NCBI RefSeq assembly: GCF_019059575.1
Contig: NW_024881535.1
Coordinates: forward strand, 372,001 to 436,000
Direction: 5' to 3'
Length of the DNA: 64,000 nucleotides
Source of the DNA: Amphibalanus amphitrite
Taxonomy: Eukaryota; Arthropoda; Thecostraca; Balanomorpha; Balanidae
Below are positions 39,512 to 51,658 of this stretch, piece by piece (the stretch's first letter is position 1; every line of letters begins with the position of its first letter). The translations under genes were made by a program, and so were the position numbers. The notes below the pieces were generated by a model, which was given only the letters and a program-made list of their open reading frames with translations, made no database searches and was not told the DNA's origin.

Positions 39512-40512
39512 TTAACCCTATTCCTGGCGGGGGGGGGGGCCTCAGGAGCCCCCCCCTGAGGTTTTTTGGTTATTTCTCCCAAACGCGTTGAGCTAGGAAG
39601 CTCAAATTTTCTGACTTTTCCTAAAAGGCTTCTACGCAACATGTCTGAAAATTTTGAGTTGATCTGACCTCAGGTCAGGTCACCAGAGGCGGTTTGGTGA
39701 CCCTACCTCAGAAAAGTTTACAATCACGCCAGAGCTAGAGTTTTTGACCGATCAATTTCTTCTCTTCAGGGTTTAGTTAGGGTACCAGTATGTGCAATTT
39801 GTATATCTCGGAATTTTGATATCGGTGACCTGAGGTCAGGTCAATTTCGCGACCTCCCCATTATAAGTCAATGGGGGAAAAATCAACTCCCTGTTTTTAC
39901 CACTAAAACGGGTCGGAATGGCCCCATATACCATACATAACTTCATATACGATCAACCTTCACTACCTTGAGGTCTGTTTTGCTGTTGGGCAGCTGTGAG
40001 GTCATGTGACGTCATCAAAGGTCACCAAAGGTTTTTGGCCAATAACTCCGTACAGGAACAAGATACAGACGCGTGGATGGTCTCATTGTGTTCAGCTCGT
40101 CAAGACGCATCGAATGATATACATGATGACCTCGAGGTCACGTGACCTGAGGTCAACCTTTGACCTTGACCTTTCGAGGTCAACATATACATCATTCGAT
40201 GCGGATTGACGAGAGGATCACGATGATGCCCTTAGTTTGTTCCTATCTTGACTGATTCGAAAGTTATTCGAGAAAAACTCTCTCCATATCTAGCGCCGCC
40301 ATTTTGACTTTTTCGACCCCTGTGACGTCATCTTTGACCTGACCTGAAAATGACCTTAGTAAAAATTGTAGATCTTGGCCGTGCGTATCCGATGCCGTTT
40401 ACCGCTTGTCGCTATCTTGCTTCGTTCTCGAGATCTCAGGGGGGGGGGGCCGAATCGGCCCCCCCCCCCGCCAGTTTCTTGTCCCGGCGGAGCCCGCCAG
40501 GAATAGGGTTAA
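39512..40512. mobile_element. E5: TTAA-flanked piggyBac-type MITE
   Basis: Ends TTAACCCTATTCCTGGCGGG and its exact inverse. The right end has CCGCCAG twice, 26 bp apart (ending 40474 and 40500). Hairpins: GGCCTCAGGAGCC in G/C runs at the left (about 39528-39560), GGCCGAATCGGCC at the right (about 40440-40470). Compared with E2 and E3 it lies in reverse: CCATTATAAGTCAATGG is at 39858-39874 and the framed motif at 40110-40120 (TCGAATGATAT) and 40191-40199 (ATCATTCGA). Half-sites fill 40120-40185. No transposase. Confidence 0.93.
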
Positions 40513-41353
40513 CTTATCAATCGCATTCGCTGAATATTATTAAAATCGGTTTCACACATACTTTTCGCAGAATCGATGAAACAAATTTTTGATAATCCGT
40601 TCCCCGTAAATTTAGTCGTCTCCACAGCTATCCATCACGTGACCACCACTGCGTGCAGCTGGCGTCTGCGGTTGCCATGGTTTCCGGTCAGCGCATCTCC
40701 CCTAATGACGTCACCGGAGGTACAGTGGCCTGTGATGTCGTCACAGAGCCCCTGGGCGGTCATCTGTATAACCGCAGCCACGTCCGATCGGGCGGACAAA
40801 AAAGGTCTGTGAAGGTCAGTTCTCTTATCCGCTTGAAAAGCTCGGATCGTCTGCTCCCCATGTTTTCACAAACGAATCTCGTTTTATTTTCTTCAAGCTC
40901 ATAGATACCCTAACCCAACAGCCATCCATGCATTATTCCTAATATAAACTTTTTTAGCCATCCCAGGCAAAAGCTATTGAGGTACTCTGAAGCCGTTCAT
41001 TCAAAGACCGTACTTCCAACCACCGATGCCCGCCGTGGCCCACATCTGCCACTGAGTGCCGGCTCACATAAATCCAGCCCACCACCGGCCTGCGGTGTAA
41101 TCAGGAATGTGTGTAATAACCAGTCGATGGCGGTCATTACACGAGAAATGACCGGCCGCTGTGCTGCGGCCTGCGGTCATCACAGATGGCCGCCACCCGG
41201 TCAGACTTGGACTGAATAAAAACAGCCCAATGAATCTATGGACTATGGCCAATACAAAACGCCAATATTCGGACAATATATCACCGCATGCATTGTGTGC
41301 TGTGTGCGGTGTAGTGCCAGATGATATGGCCTTGGCCAGATGCGTGCAGCGTT
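40513..41353. other. Unique sequence, nothing recognised
   Basis: A TGACGTCA-containing stretch lies near 40708. No gene or repeat supported. Confidence 0.45.
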
Positions 41354-42303
41354 TTAACCCTCGCCCGTAAACGGCGATCTGCCACCTTCGCCCATGCAGG
41401 GGGGGGGGGGGTGCGACCCCCCCTTGGCGTTTGAAAACGGAGCGTCGTAGAGCTTAGCGGAAAAAACCAACGGATTGCTCTCAACGAGATCTCGCGATTG
41501 GTGGTATATTTTTTGGTCCTAGGTCAACATTTGACCTACTTTTGACCGGTCAAAGGTCAAATTTTCGGAAAAATAGACTTTTTTTTCAACTTTCCGCGGC
41601 GATTGCGGCAAAACGGTTGGAGATATCGACTTGAAACCTTCACTATCGTGTTCCTTGATCAATTCTCTATCGTTTGGTATGTATTTCGTTTCCCTAGCTC
41701 TAAAAATGGCGCGTTGGGAGCGCCGGAAGTCGGCAAGGTCACAGTCGGCGGCAGAAATTCGAAAAATCAAAATTTAAATTTTTGAAATTTGATTGTATTT
41801 TTGGATTTCGGAGGTCCATTTGCTCCCTATAGAAGCTAATATTGCTGCATATTCCCATTGAGGTGACAAGAATTAGCAAAATAGTGGTCGGGGCGCTTTT
41901 CAAAAATAGTACCGGACGCTGTTCCTCTTGTGACGTCATAGCTCCGTGACCTGACCTGACCCGGTCAAGTTTCTAATACCATATGATAGCCAATACTTGC
42001 CCCAACATGCATGGGAAGTTTCATCACGATCCATCAACCGATGACCGTACCACCGGCAGGAAACCTCGGGCGTTGGCACTCAGTTTGTGAAAATCCGGCC
42101 GGAGGCTGTTCCCTTTGTGACGTCATAACTCCGTGACCTGACATGACCCGGTCAAATTTTTTTATCAAAAGATGCACAAGGTTTGCCCCATAAGGTACCC
42201 AAAATTTTGCGGCGCTGCGCGCCGCCGTTTTTGCACTATTTCCGAAAAGCCTCAGGGGGGGGGGTTGCACCAACCCCCCCCCCCCTACATGGGCGAGGGT
42301 TAA
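41354..42303. mobile_element. E4': second copy of E4 with TTAA
   Basis: Same family and orientation as E4 (26979-27924), nearly identical base for base, but flanked by TTAA on both sides (41354-41357, 42300-42303). TCGCCC is repeated 27 bp inward (41361, 41388). Right hairpin core GTTGCACCAAC. The high identity with different flanks and different target duplications shows two separate, fairly recent insertions. Confidence 0.93.
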
Positions 42304-42802
42304 TGTCTCTGAACTACTGTAAAGTGTAAGTACTGGGAATTCCAGGCTCGTGAGCTATTGTTGTGTGTTCCTCGGGATTGCAATTTTCCGGCTATTGGTC
42401 AGGCTTTCCCGTCGCGTCTGTCTCAGTGTGGCATTATTGCGCCTGGAGCGCGGCAGACGTGAAGTGAAGGGGAGGACCGCAGGCTGAGCGATGTGTAATA
42501 CTCTGTTTGACAAGCCCCGCTCAGCACAGCACAATTGTTTTCCTCTCATTGTCGCCGTCGACAGCTGTTACACGGACCAGCTCGGTGGTTTAGAGACCAC
42601 ACAGGAGATCGTTGCGGTGGGCATTTCGCTGGTCGGAAACTTTTGTGTGGTTTCGGACGGTAGGCTGCCGGCTGCCGTACCGCCCGACTTTAGCGACATC
42701 TGTACTAAGGCTGGGCACGTATTCATGTACCCTGGCGGTGACGTGATCAACTAGATGCACGGAATCTGGTTAATAGGTAACTCTTAGGTATATGTTGGCA
42801 TA
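42304..42802. other. Unique sequence with an unassigned open frame
   Basis: 42491-42754 (plus) is an 87-codon frame of ordinary composition, with no low complexity and a stop at 42752-42754. I do not recognise it. With no splice context or homologue visible it may be chance. Confidence 0.3.
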
Positions 42803-42804
42803 TA

Positions 42805-44258
42805 CACCTTTTTACGGCCAAATATAGAAATAGTGCACACAGTTCAGAAATAGTGCAACCATTTCGACAGTTCGGTATAGTGCACCGCTTCTTAGGCCGA
42901 GTGCATGAAATTCAGTAATAGTGCACACGGCTCCGAAACAGTGCAAGCAATTTAAAAGAGAATGCATTCATTTTCAGTAGTTGCGATTTCAGTTTCGCCA
43001 GAGTGCATTGCTTCGTCATATGCATTGGTATTCGGCGTACCGCAAAGCAATTTAGTTAACCTTCAAGCGAATTCGGTGCCCCATCTAGAAAATATTTTTG
43101 ACAACGCTCTTGCTGTTCATCAAGTGTAGCGTGGTGCCGTTCAAACAAGCTGCTAATGAAATTTTACTAAATTATTGAAATTTTACTGCTAATAAAAATT
43201 AACGAGATTTTAATGAATGTAATGAAAAGGCCCAATTTAGGCGGCAGTGCACACATTTCAAAAATAGTGCAGGCGATTTCGACAGCACGGCATAGTGCAT
43301 TGATATATTGAATCGCGGCACGATATTCGCCATATTGCAGCCATTTCGTCATAGTGCAGGTTTAAAGTGACCCAGGTTCAGGCATATTAGACATATCGCA
43401 CATTATTCGTCAGATCGTTTCAATTTCGGGGTCCCGCATGTAATTTAGGCACTGTTCAGTAACACGGCATTGCATAAATAAGTAATAACAATTTTTATTT
43501 GACATTTCACGCTACCTGAGCCTCCAATGACACTCGTAGTCAGTCAGCAACGCAAAAGAGTCAAGTAGCCAGCTGCACTGCTCTGGATGCAAAAGGTAGA
43601 GGGTATTTAATGTTTCATCTGGGTGCCTTAGCTTCAATCATATAAGACATAGTGCACATAATTCGTCGGGTGCTTATATATTCGGCATGAGCAATATTTT
43701 TTCGGCTTTGTTCAATCAAATTCGCCATGATGCTGAAAGGCGATAACAAGAATCCATAGCATTTCTGATCTTTTTGAACCAGCAACGAAGTTATGCACCC
43801 GATTCAGAAGCCCTGAATGCCACGTGACCGCCACTCGACCGTGTCACCGAGTTCTTAGAGCGAGACTAATGATAAGTTAATTTCTGAGAGCTGAAACTGC
43901 ATTTGAGCAGGTTTTTGACCAAGATTCACGCTACTCTTGACAGGCAGATAGGGGCTTTCAAAAATATTTTCCCAATCCAGCAGCGAATTCACTTGAACAT
44001 CGCCTAAATCGCTTTGCTGGACGCCGACTATCAGGCCACATGACGAAACCGTGCACTATGACGAAATTGAACCTACGGCTCATTGAATTTGAACGCACCA
44101 TCTTCTAAATTGATTGCTCTTCATTTGAAACGTGTGCACTATTACCGAATATCATGCACTTGGCCGAACTAGAGGTGCACTATGCCGAACTGTCGAAATC
44201 GGTTGCACTATTATACTGAACTGTGTGCACTATTTCTATATTTGGCCGTAAAAAGGTG
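42805..44258. mobile_element. TA-flanked element with GTGCA arrays
   Basis: The ends CACCTTTTTACGGCC and GGCCGTAAAAAGGTG, flanked by TA on both sides, extend into inverted arms of about 120 bp. The left half carries TAGTGCA-type words every 17-29 bp (for example ATAGTGCACAC), and the right half carries the inverse TGCACTA words. There are over twenty across this and the linked segment to 44630. There is no coding frame. TA borders suggest Tc1/mariner, and the arrays look like subterminal binding sites. Confidence 0.8.
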
Positions 44259-44630
44259 TAGCGCATTTCACGTTCACGTGACATCCCACATTCTTCATTA
44301 GCTCCAGAGCTTTGCTGAGGGCTTAAGTTGCGTAGGAAGGTGAGATTTGTTTACATAATCGCTTATTTATACCGTGCTGGATTTATTTGAACGTTGCCGT
44401 AAGCACATGCCGTATGTCGAAATTGAATTAACCTGACGAATTATTATTTGCACTAAGTCCAATATGTCTGAACCTGGGCCACTTTTAACTGCACTATGAC
44501 GGAGTGGGGTGCACAATGACGAATATCGTGCCGCAATTCAATATATGAAGGCACTATGCCGAACCATCGAAATCACCTGCACTATTAATGAAATGTGTGC
44601 ACTTCCGCCTAAATTGGGCGTAAAAAGGTG
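43227..44630. repeat. Interlocked second GTGCA inverted pair
   Basis: CCCAATTTAGGCGGCAGTGC (43231-43250) matches the inverse of about 44600-44619, which continues outward to GTAAAAAGGTG and TA at 44631. The left arm lies inside, and the right arm outside, the element 42805-44258. The left arm lacks the CACCTTTTTACG tip. The A-B-A'-B' order suggests two related elements joined by recombination or deletion. Confidence 0.7.
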
Positions 44631-44632
44631 TA

Positions 44633-45143
44633 GACGTTTGTTGCCGGTGTCAGGCTGCCTAGGATTTGGCCATGGGGAGGGGGGGGGGAGTGGAGGCGGA
44701 GGAATCCCGGGGGCCTCCTTTCTACAAAGGCCTCCTCTCTACAGAAGGCCTCCTACCTACAGAGGGCCTCCTCTCTACTGAGGTGTCAGAGTGGCCCTAG
44801 CGGTCAGACACAGACACTAGCGGTTATCCACAGGACAGGAGGTCCCAGGTAGTAAGGACCCTAGCTGTCAGGCTGGTCATGGGCCGCGCCCCTGATTGTC
44901 CTGACGTGATTTTTGGGATTCCCGTGAATTTCGTTCGCCTCTTGCGTGATTTTGGCCAGCGTGGGCCTTCAGCCCACGGGAGCCCTGATTCCATCCGGGG
45001 ACCCTGAAAACCCCAAGGGGGCGCACCCCGTCCGCGCACCTTGGGTAAGTCCCTGACCGGTGTGGCCTGTAGACAGAGAGGAGTGTGCATAAAACAAGAT
45101 AAAAGATCAGGGATTGGAGTTCATTATTTCAAAATAAAATCAC
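44633..45143. other. Unique sequence with a short minisatellite
   Basis: Holds the array at 44712-44783, described separately. Otherwise nothing recognised. Confidence 0.45.
44712..44783. repeat. 17-18-bp tandem repeat, four units
   Basis: Units starting GGCCTCCTNNCTACNGA begin at 44712, 44729, 44747 and 44765. The plus-strand frame ending at 44781 gains a repeated PPLY-type peptide from it and is not a supported gene. Confidence 0.9.
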
Positions 45144-45151
45144 GTCATCGG

Positions 45152-45307
45152 GCCCATAGACGGCGGAACGGGGAGGGCACCGCGGGGCAGCGTGCCCCCC
45201 TTTGATTTTGGCATTTTAACATTAGCCCTATGGACTTTGCATGGAAAGAATGGGACCGAAAGTCAGCAGTGCCCCCCCCCCCTTATTGAAGGTGTTCCAC
45301 CGCTACT
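45152..45307. mobile_element. 156-bp hAT MITE with 8-bp TSD
   Basis: Flanked by exact GTCATCGG copies (45144-45151, 45308-45315). The ends are degraded versions of the CAGNGGCGGAAC type (GACGGCGGAAC at the left, GTTCCACCGCTACT at the right). The interior matches the MITE at 5267-5425 (TTTTAACATTA, CCTATGGAC, GCATGGAAAGAAT). C-runs lie near both ends. No coding capacity. Confidence 0.85.
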
Positions 45308-46169
45308 GTCATCGGCTGCAAATATGTAGAAATCAAGCCGAATGAAACAGCATGTCTTTATTATTAGCCTAGACGCGTGCGCTCCACCTCCCTTTTGGCT
45401 GCGAGTCGGCTTAGAAACAGGACTAAAATTGCCTGCCGAATTGGATATTATTTTATAATAATTGCATCTGATCCTCAGATCCCATGGCATATACCTTTCA
45501 TGTTAACCCTCGCCGACACGGGGGGTGATGCAACCCCCCTAAGGTTTTTCGCGAATAACTCGCGTAAAACGCGGCCGATCGCGACGAAACTTTTCGTACC
45601 CTCGCGTTGATCACTTTTTCATCTACCCTGAAGATTTCATGACCGACCCTGACCCAAATGACCTTTGACCTGTGACCTACTTTCCCAGACCATGTTTGGC
45701 CGGAATCGCGATTCGGCGTACGTCGGCTCGCATTAGCCGCGCGTTTGCGATCTTTTCGTGGTTTCAAACATTCAAACATGTGAAATCATGTTGCTCCCAT
45801 GCGTTAGGGTGGATGTCAAGTTCACCTGAAGGTCAGGTCACGTCATTGACTTTTGATGACCTCGGTTCACTTTCAAGTTTTACATGTTTGTAAGCTAGTT
45901 TTTTAGATGAATTCGAATTTAGCAACCATTTGAACATTTACGAAGTAGTTTTGGTGCCTTCGTGACATGCTACGAAGCTGTCAGAGACGGTTGACACGTA
46001 CTACGAATACCCGTCACGACCCCTACCGGTTGACCTGACCCGACCTGACCCAACCTGCCCTAAATGCATAAAAACATCATCTGTCATCAGATGATAGATG
46101 ATGTTATATCCATAATCCAGTTCCCTGCTATGTAAGCTCAACGCCTGTAGTTTGTCAACTCACCACTGG

Positions 46170-46867
46170 CAGGCATCGGTAGGATTGTGATTGCAGGATT
46201 GCAAAATCCTGATTGCATTCCTTTTTGGTGGATTGCACCTGGATTTGAAATCCATTTCAAAAAACAGGATTTGATTGCGGATTGGATTGCATCATACTTC
46301 CAATTTTTGCAATCCAATCCGGATTGTGTTTGATTAGTGCTTTGAAATGGTTTGTTGCGATTGAAAATTATGAGATCGGCTTCATCGGCTTAATGTACTT
46401 TGCTATCAAGGGCTTTACATCGAAACTTGAAATAATTTAAACTCTTTTAATTTAAACGCTCAAATAATATACGCTGATGAACTACATAGGAAGGGCAAAA
46501 TTACGTATTTGAGGGCGAGTTTTAAAAATATAAAACACTGGTTGGGTAGAGGTTAAAATGTGGGGGTGTTTGAGGCAAAAAATATTTCCCATAAAATACA
46601 GCTGTGCCTTAGATAGGAATTACTCGCAAGACTAGGTACTAGAAATGGGTGATTTGGGGATGGAGGCACGGCCATATGCCCCCCCCCCCTCCCTCCCCCA
46701 GATCCACTAGTGCACATAATAATACAACAGGATTGCAAAAAAGGATTGCGGATTTGATCACAATCCAAGTGAAAACAGGGGATTGCGGGTAGGAATGCAA
46801 TCCACTTCGGCACTAGGAATGTGGATTGGGAATGCAATCCTTTCAAAAAGGATTTTACCGATGCCTG
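46170..46867. mobile_element. 698-bp hAT element rich in GGATTGC
   Basis: Inverted ends CAGGCATCGGTA and TACCGATGCCTG, flanked by exact 8-bp ACCACTGG copies (46162-46169, 46868-46875). GGATTGC/GCAATCC words cluster in both subterminal regions in both orientations, as expected for transposase-binding subterminal repeats of hAT elements. A poly-C stretch lies at about 46680-46698. No transposase frame. Inserted inside E6. Confidence 0.92.
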
Positions 46868-46875
46868 ACCACTGG

Positions 46876-47186
46876 GGAGAGCAAAGATATGATCTTCTCG
46901 ATATAGAGGTCGCCCCGCCGGTCTAGCAGTCGGTGATCATCCAATGAAACATTGCAGTGCAGCTCTGAGCTCACAGCTGTGAGCTGCGTGGCTGCAAGGA
47001 GTCTCCCATAAAAGAGGAAGTTATGCTCAGCACTGCTACTCTGGTTTCCTAGTAAAGCATATTGAAAATCACATAAATTACAAATAAGTGAAGACGCTTT
47101 AACGAGGTGTAAGCTACCACCTCTGACTTTTTCATCGCATCAGACCGGTAATTGTTCTCACCTTCTTTCACTAGCGCGACAATTAC
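46876..47186. other. E6 interior unique segment
   Basis: No repeat recognised except a perfect 18-bp palindrome AGCTCACAGCTGTGAGCT at 46968-46985. Confidence 0.5.
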
Positions 47187-48346
47187 ATGTGCAACGCATG
47201 ACTGGGGTATTTTCCATAACGCGAGTGACTGGGGGGGGGGGGCTCTCCATACTCCCCCCACACTCCTATCTCCGAAACTACTGGGTCGATCGTCAACATT
47301 CAAACGGCCTCTGATAGCCCTGGAAAAACTGTCGAGCGAAACCTATTTTCATTGACCTCAAGGTCATCGATGACGTCACAGGTCAGGTCAAAGTAAGAAT
47401 TATCGGCATTTTTGCTTGTTCACAATTTAGGCTCTGGCCGCCGGCTGACGCACTCCTTGATATATGCCTTAGATACCCTGAGGGTAACGAACTTTTACTT
47501 CGAATTTTTCAGGTCAAGGCTGGTCATCCTATAGGTCACGAAAATTGGATATCATGCATGGGCCACGTGACGCATGTTTTAGGGTCCATTTTACTCCTAG
47601 ATTTCAAAAATAATGTCGTCTGTGTCATCTGAGGTCAATTTTAGCTGAATTTACCGGAGAACAGGTCACTTTCAGGTCAGAAAAGGTCAAAATTTGAAAA
47701 TGAAATTTCTCAACAAAAAGGTGCCTATCAGATGGAGTTTGACCTCAGAAACACGATGGTGCCATTTATATTGCTGTACGATGTCAAAAAGGTACTCAAA
47801 AACGGTTTTGAAAAATATATAATGGTAAAATTTTGACAATAATGCAACTAACTTGGCTATTTTTAAAGATATTGGGCTAAAACTTGCTAGAGTAGTTCAC
47901 CAGTGTGTGTTCTATCACATACATTCAGTTTTTTGCGAATAATCAAAAACTTTTTGAAAAAATCAAAAAATACATTTTCTATAATTGTAAAAACATTTTT
48001 CAAAATTTTCAAAAGTTCGAAAATCCGAGATACCTAGCAGTTTGATGGCTACATGTATTTGTAGTCCACCGATGCAAAGAAATTGGATCTAGCTTTAAAA
48101 CTAAGCTGTTGAGAGCGTTTGGCATAATTCAATATTTTCCATCAAAATCGGCCGACATGACGTCACTCTGACGTCATTTCCCGTCAAACTATAATAGCTA
48201 GAAAGTTGAAAGTTTAACACAAGGTGTCAAATTGATGCCGCTGAGGGTTTCGCAAGTTTCGTGTTTATCCGTCAAACGGTTTAGAAGATATGGTTGAAAA
48301 ACGGTAGGGGGGCTCTGTAGAGACCCCCCAGTCATGCGCGGGTTAT
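47187..48346. mobile_element. E1': inverted diverged copy of E1
   Basis: Reverse-orientation relative of E1. It shares CTCCGAAACTACTGGG, the GAAAAACTGTCGAGCGAAACC-type block and the paired TGACGTCA sites (48158-48165, 48169-48176). The right end is CCAGTCATGCGCGGGTTAT. The left tip is eroded, but GCATGACTGGGG near 47196 and TGACTGGGG at 47226 preserve the 27-bp terminal repeat. The flanking four bases no longer match exactly. Hairpin G-run/CTCTCCATACTCC/C-run at the left is partly decayed. Confidence 0.8.
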
Positions 48347-48624
48347 CCCTCCCCCATATTGGTGCTTTGCCAGCGTCTAACGTAAAAAGGGAGGGTCCCT
48401 TGGACCCCCTTTTTGCCGTTCCGCCCCTGATCGAGATAGAGTTTTGTGGGAAAAAAACGAGCGTGCTGCTCGCGCTGAGAGGAAGCCAATATATCCAAGT
48501 TTAAGGTCCTAGGTTAATGGTTGACCTTCCAAGTCAGGTCAATGATCCAAAAGGCGGTAACACCGGGACCTGTTAAAGCTTCGTAAAGTGAGGCTGTTAT
48601 GTTTTTTGGGTGCTGATCACGAAT
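48343..48624. mobile_element. E2-like left-end fragment
   Basis: Starts TTATCCCTCCCCC directly at the end of E1' and follows E2: a CCGTTCCGCCCCTG-type block, then AAGTTTAAGGTCCTAGGT and half-sites, before breaking off at E7. The right half is missing, so this is a truncated element. Confidence 0.65.
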
Positions 48625-49819
48625 TTAACCCTCGCGGGCCCGGGGGGGAGTTTTTCGCCCCCCCCCCCCCCTGGCGAATATTTGCGATAACTCACGAACG
48701 CTTAGGGATAGGAAGGCGAAACTTTCAGTACCTTTTCTCCCATCAATTTGACATCTTCTGAAGTAAAAAATTTGGACCTAACCCCCTTGATGACGTCACA
48801 AGGTCCATTTTTCTAGACCCCTGCACGGCAAACTTCGGCGTCACAGACGCAAACTTCAAATAGCTGCTAAAAATAGAGTTTTAGAGATAAAGACAAATTA
48901 CGAGCACGGCTGTGTAGCGTTTGACCTAGAGAAAATTAGAAAAATAGTTTCGGTGACCTGAGGTCAGAGGTCAGGTCAACGACCCCGAAATGTGGTTTTA
49001 GTTTTTCGCAAATAACTTCGACAAAAATGGTCCTAGAGCTACGGCAGTGGTACCATCGCATTCGCCTTGTCAAGCCGCGTCGAATGATAAATATTTTGTT
49101 CGGAAAAGGTCAAGTTTCATGTTGACCTCATGTGACCTCGAATGACCTCTGGTTGACCTTGACACATGAAAGGTCGTTTATGATGGATTTGTACCCGCTG
49201 ATCACGAATCTGGCATCTATTTTCCTCTAAGCCTTCATTTAGAGCTTCGGGATGGCAAAATTGTCTTATTTATTATTACTAACTTGAATTAGTGAAATAG
49301 CCTCTAGCAGGGATACTCTTCAGTGACCTTGACCTTTGAGCAGCCTTGTATCGTAAGATGAACCACAAATAGGGAACTGATAAGCTTTAAAACATTTCAA
49401 AACATCTTGGAAGTTAGCACGCAAGATGTGCGAAAAAGTGCCAAGTTTGAGGTCAATTTTGAGCGTGACCTTGACCTTGACCTTTCACTTTGAGCACATT
49501 TTCAGAATCCTCAGATTCTCTTCTTTCGTTTGACACCCAATTTTGCCGGTTTGATGCAGCCTGCCGTCCTCTAGAATGCTTACTTTGATATCACTACACA
49601 TGTGCCGGTTTTGGCCTTTGACCTTGACCTCTGACCTTGAAAATTGACCTGAGGTCAAAAATTTTGGGTGCATTAGAATCGTCTTGTAAGGACCTTTCGT
49701 TTGGTATCGCTTTTGTTTCCGTAGCTCCCTTATTTACGGAGTTAGACAGGGGGGGGGGCGAAAAACGCTCCCCCCGGGCTGCGGTGGTTGGGATTACCCC
49801 CCGGGCCCGGCCGGGTTAA
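48625..49819. mobile_element. E7: TTAA-flanked piggyBac-type MITE
   Basis: Ends TTAACCCTCGCGGGCCCGGG and CCCGGGCCCGGCCGGGTTAA, inverted apart from four bases near the tip. The right end repeats CCCCCCGGGC 27 bp apart (49770, 49797). Hairpin cores AGTTTTTCGC (left) and GCGAAAAACGCT (right) are mutual inverses. Interior: TCGAATGATAA at 49080-49090, and TGACCTTGACC strings at 49460-49485 and 49618-49650. No transposase. Confidence 0.9.
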
Positions 49820-49857
49820 GGTTAGTTTTGATCACAGATGATGTTTTTACATTCAGG

Positions 49858-49886
49858 CCAGGTCGGGTCAGGTCAGGTCAGGTCAA
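49858..49886 (+). repeat. AGGTC pentamer tandem in E6 arm
   Basis: CAGGTCGGGTCAGGTCAGGT and further copies form a 5-bp-period AGGTC/GGGTC array. The inverse, more decayed, is in the left arm at about 46030-46062. Confidence 0.85.
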
Positions 49887-50449
49887 CCAGTAGGAGTCGT
49901 GACGGGTATTCGTAGTACGTGTCAACCGCCTCTGACAGTTTCGTAACATGTTACGAAGGCACCAAAACCACTTCGTAAATATTTAAATGGGTGCTAAATT
50001 CGAAACCAGCCCCCAAAACTACCACACAAACATGTAAAACACGAAAAAAGAACGAATGTCACCAAAGGTCAATGACCTTGACCTGACCTTCATAACAACA
50101 ATAATGCATAGATCCCCATTATTTCACAATTCATATGTTTGAACGTTTACAACTACAAAAAGACTGAAAATTCGCGGACAATGTAAGCCGACATGCGCCA
50201 AATCGCGGTTCCTGCCCAACCTGGTCTCGAGAAACTGGTCACAGGCCAAAGGTCATTTGGGTCAGTCATGAAATTTTCAGGTTAGGTATGCCGTATGTAT
50301 GTATAACATAGATCAGCTCGAGGGTACTGAAGTTTCGTCACGATCGGACGCTTTTTGTAACAGTGGCGGCGCCACGAATTTTCGCCAGTGGGGGCAAGAT
50401 TGAGGTAACCCGACTGTTCTCTGATACGCCGATCTGCAAAATCCATGAG

Positions 50450-51510
50450 CATCGCGGGCCTGGAAAGGGGGGGGGGCGTTTTCGCCTCCCCCTGGCGAAT
50501 ATTTCCGATACCTTACGAACGCTTAGGGATAGAAAGACGGAACTTGCTGTACCTTATCTTATCCCCCATTAATTTGACATCTTTTGAAGCAAAAAAATTG
50601 GACCTATGAGCCTCCTTGATAACGTCTCAGGGCCGATTTTTCTAGGCTCCTGCACGGCAAACTTCGGCGTCACAGACGTGAATTTCAACCAGATGCCCAA
50701 AATAGAGTTTTAGAGATAAAGACAAATTACGAGCACGGTTGTGTAGCATTTGACCTAGAAAAAGTACTTAGTCAGGTCAACGACCCTGAGCTGGGACTTT
50801 AGTTTTTCGCAAATAACTTCAGCAAAAATGGTCCTAGAGCTACGACAGTGGCACCTTCGCATTCGTCTTGTCGAGACGCGTCGAATGACATACATGTAAA
50901 TTGTTTGGAAAAGGTCAAGAGTTTTATGTTGACCTCATGTGACCTCGAATGACCTTTGGTTGACTTTTACACATGAAAGGTCGTTTGTGATGATTTCGTA
51001 GCCACTGGTCACGATTCTGGCATCCATTTTGCTCTAAGCATTCATTCAGAGCATCAGGATGGCAAAACATGTCTTAATTATTATGCCCGAGTTGAATAAG
51101 TGAAATAGTTTCTAGCAAGGATACTCTTGTGACTTTGACCCTGTGCTCTGTACCAGCCTTGTATCGTAAGCTTAAGCACAAATAGGGGTCTGCTAAGCTC
51201 CAAAACATTTCAAAACATTTCGGAATTTAGTATGCAATATATAAGAACAAATGCAAAGTTTGTGGTCCGTTTTGCGCATGACCGTGACCTTGAATTTGAA
51301 TGTTATGCACATCATCGGAATCCGAATCCCCAGACTCTCTTTCGTTTACCATCATTTTAGCCGGTTTTATACACCATGCCGTCCTCTGGAACACGTACTT
51401 TGAGACCACTACAAAAGTGCCGGTTTTTGCCTTTGGCCTTGACTTCTGAGCTTGAAAATTGACCTGAGGTAAAAGAAAGTTTAGGTGCTTTAGAATCTTC
51501 TCGTAGTCAG
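50450..51510. mobile_element. E7b: end-eroded copy of E7
   Basis: Aligns with E7 from ATCGCGGGCC near the left end through GTCGAATGACATACATG (about 50880), ATGTTGACCTCATGTGACC and on to TTTAGAATCTTCTCGTAG. Then it stops: the right hairpin and terminus are missing, and the left TTAACCC tip is not recognisable. It lies wholly within the hAT element 50361-52035. Confidence 0.75.
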
Positions 51511-51658
51511 TACTAGTTCTCTCTTTCCCGTATATGTGCGATCCTCCCACACACGATTGATTGATACCTATACCAGAATAAGCTCCATTAGGGCGACCCA
51601 CATACATTTCCAGATAATCCGAACATACATACTTATCACATTTTGTCTGAGCTCAGTC

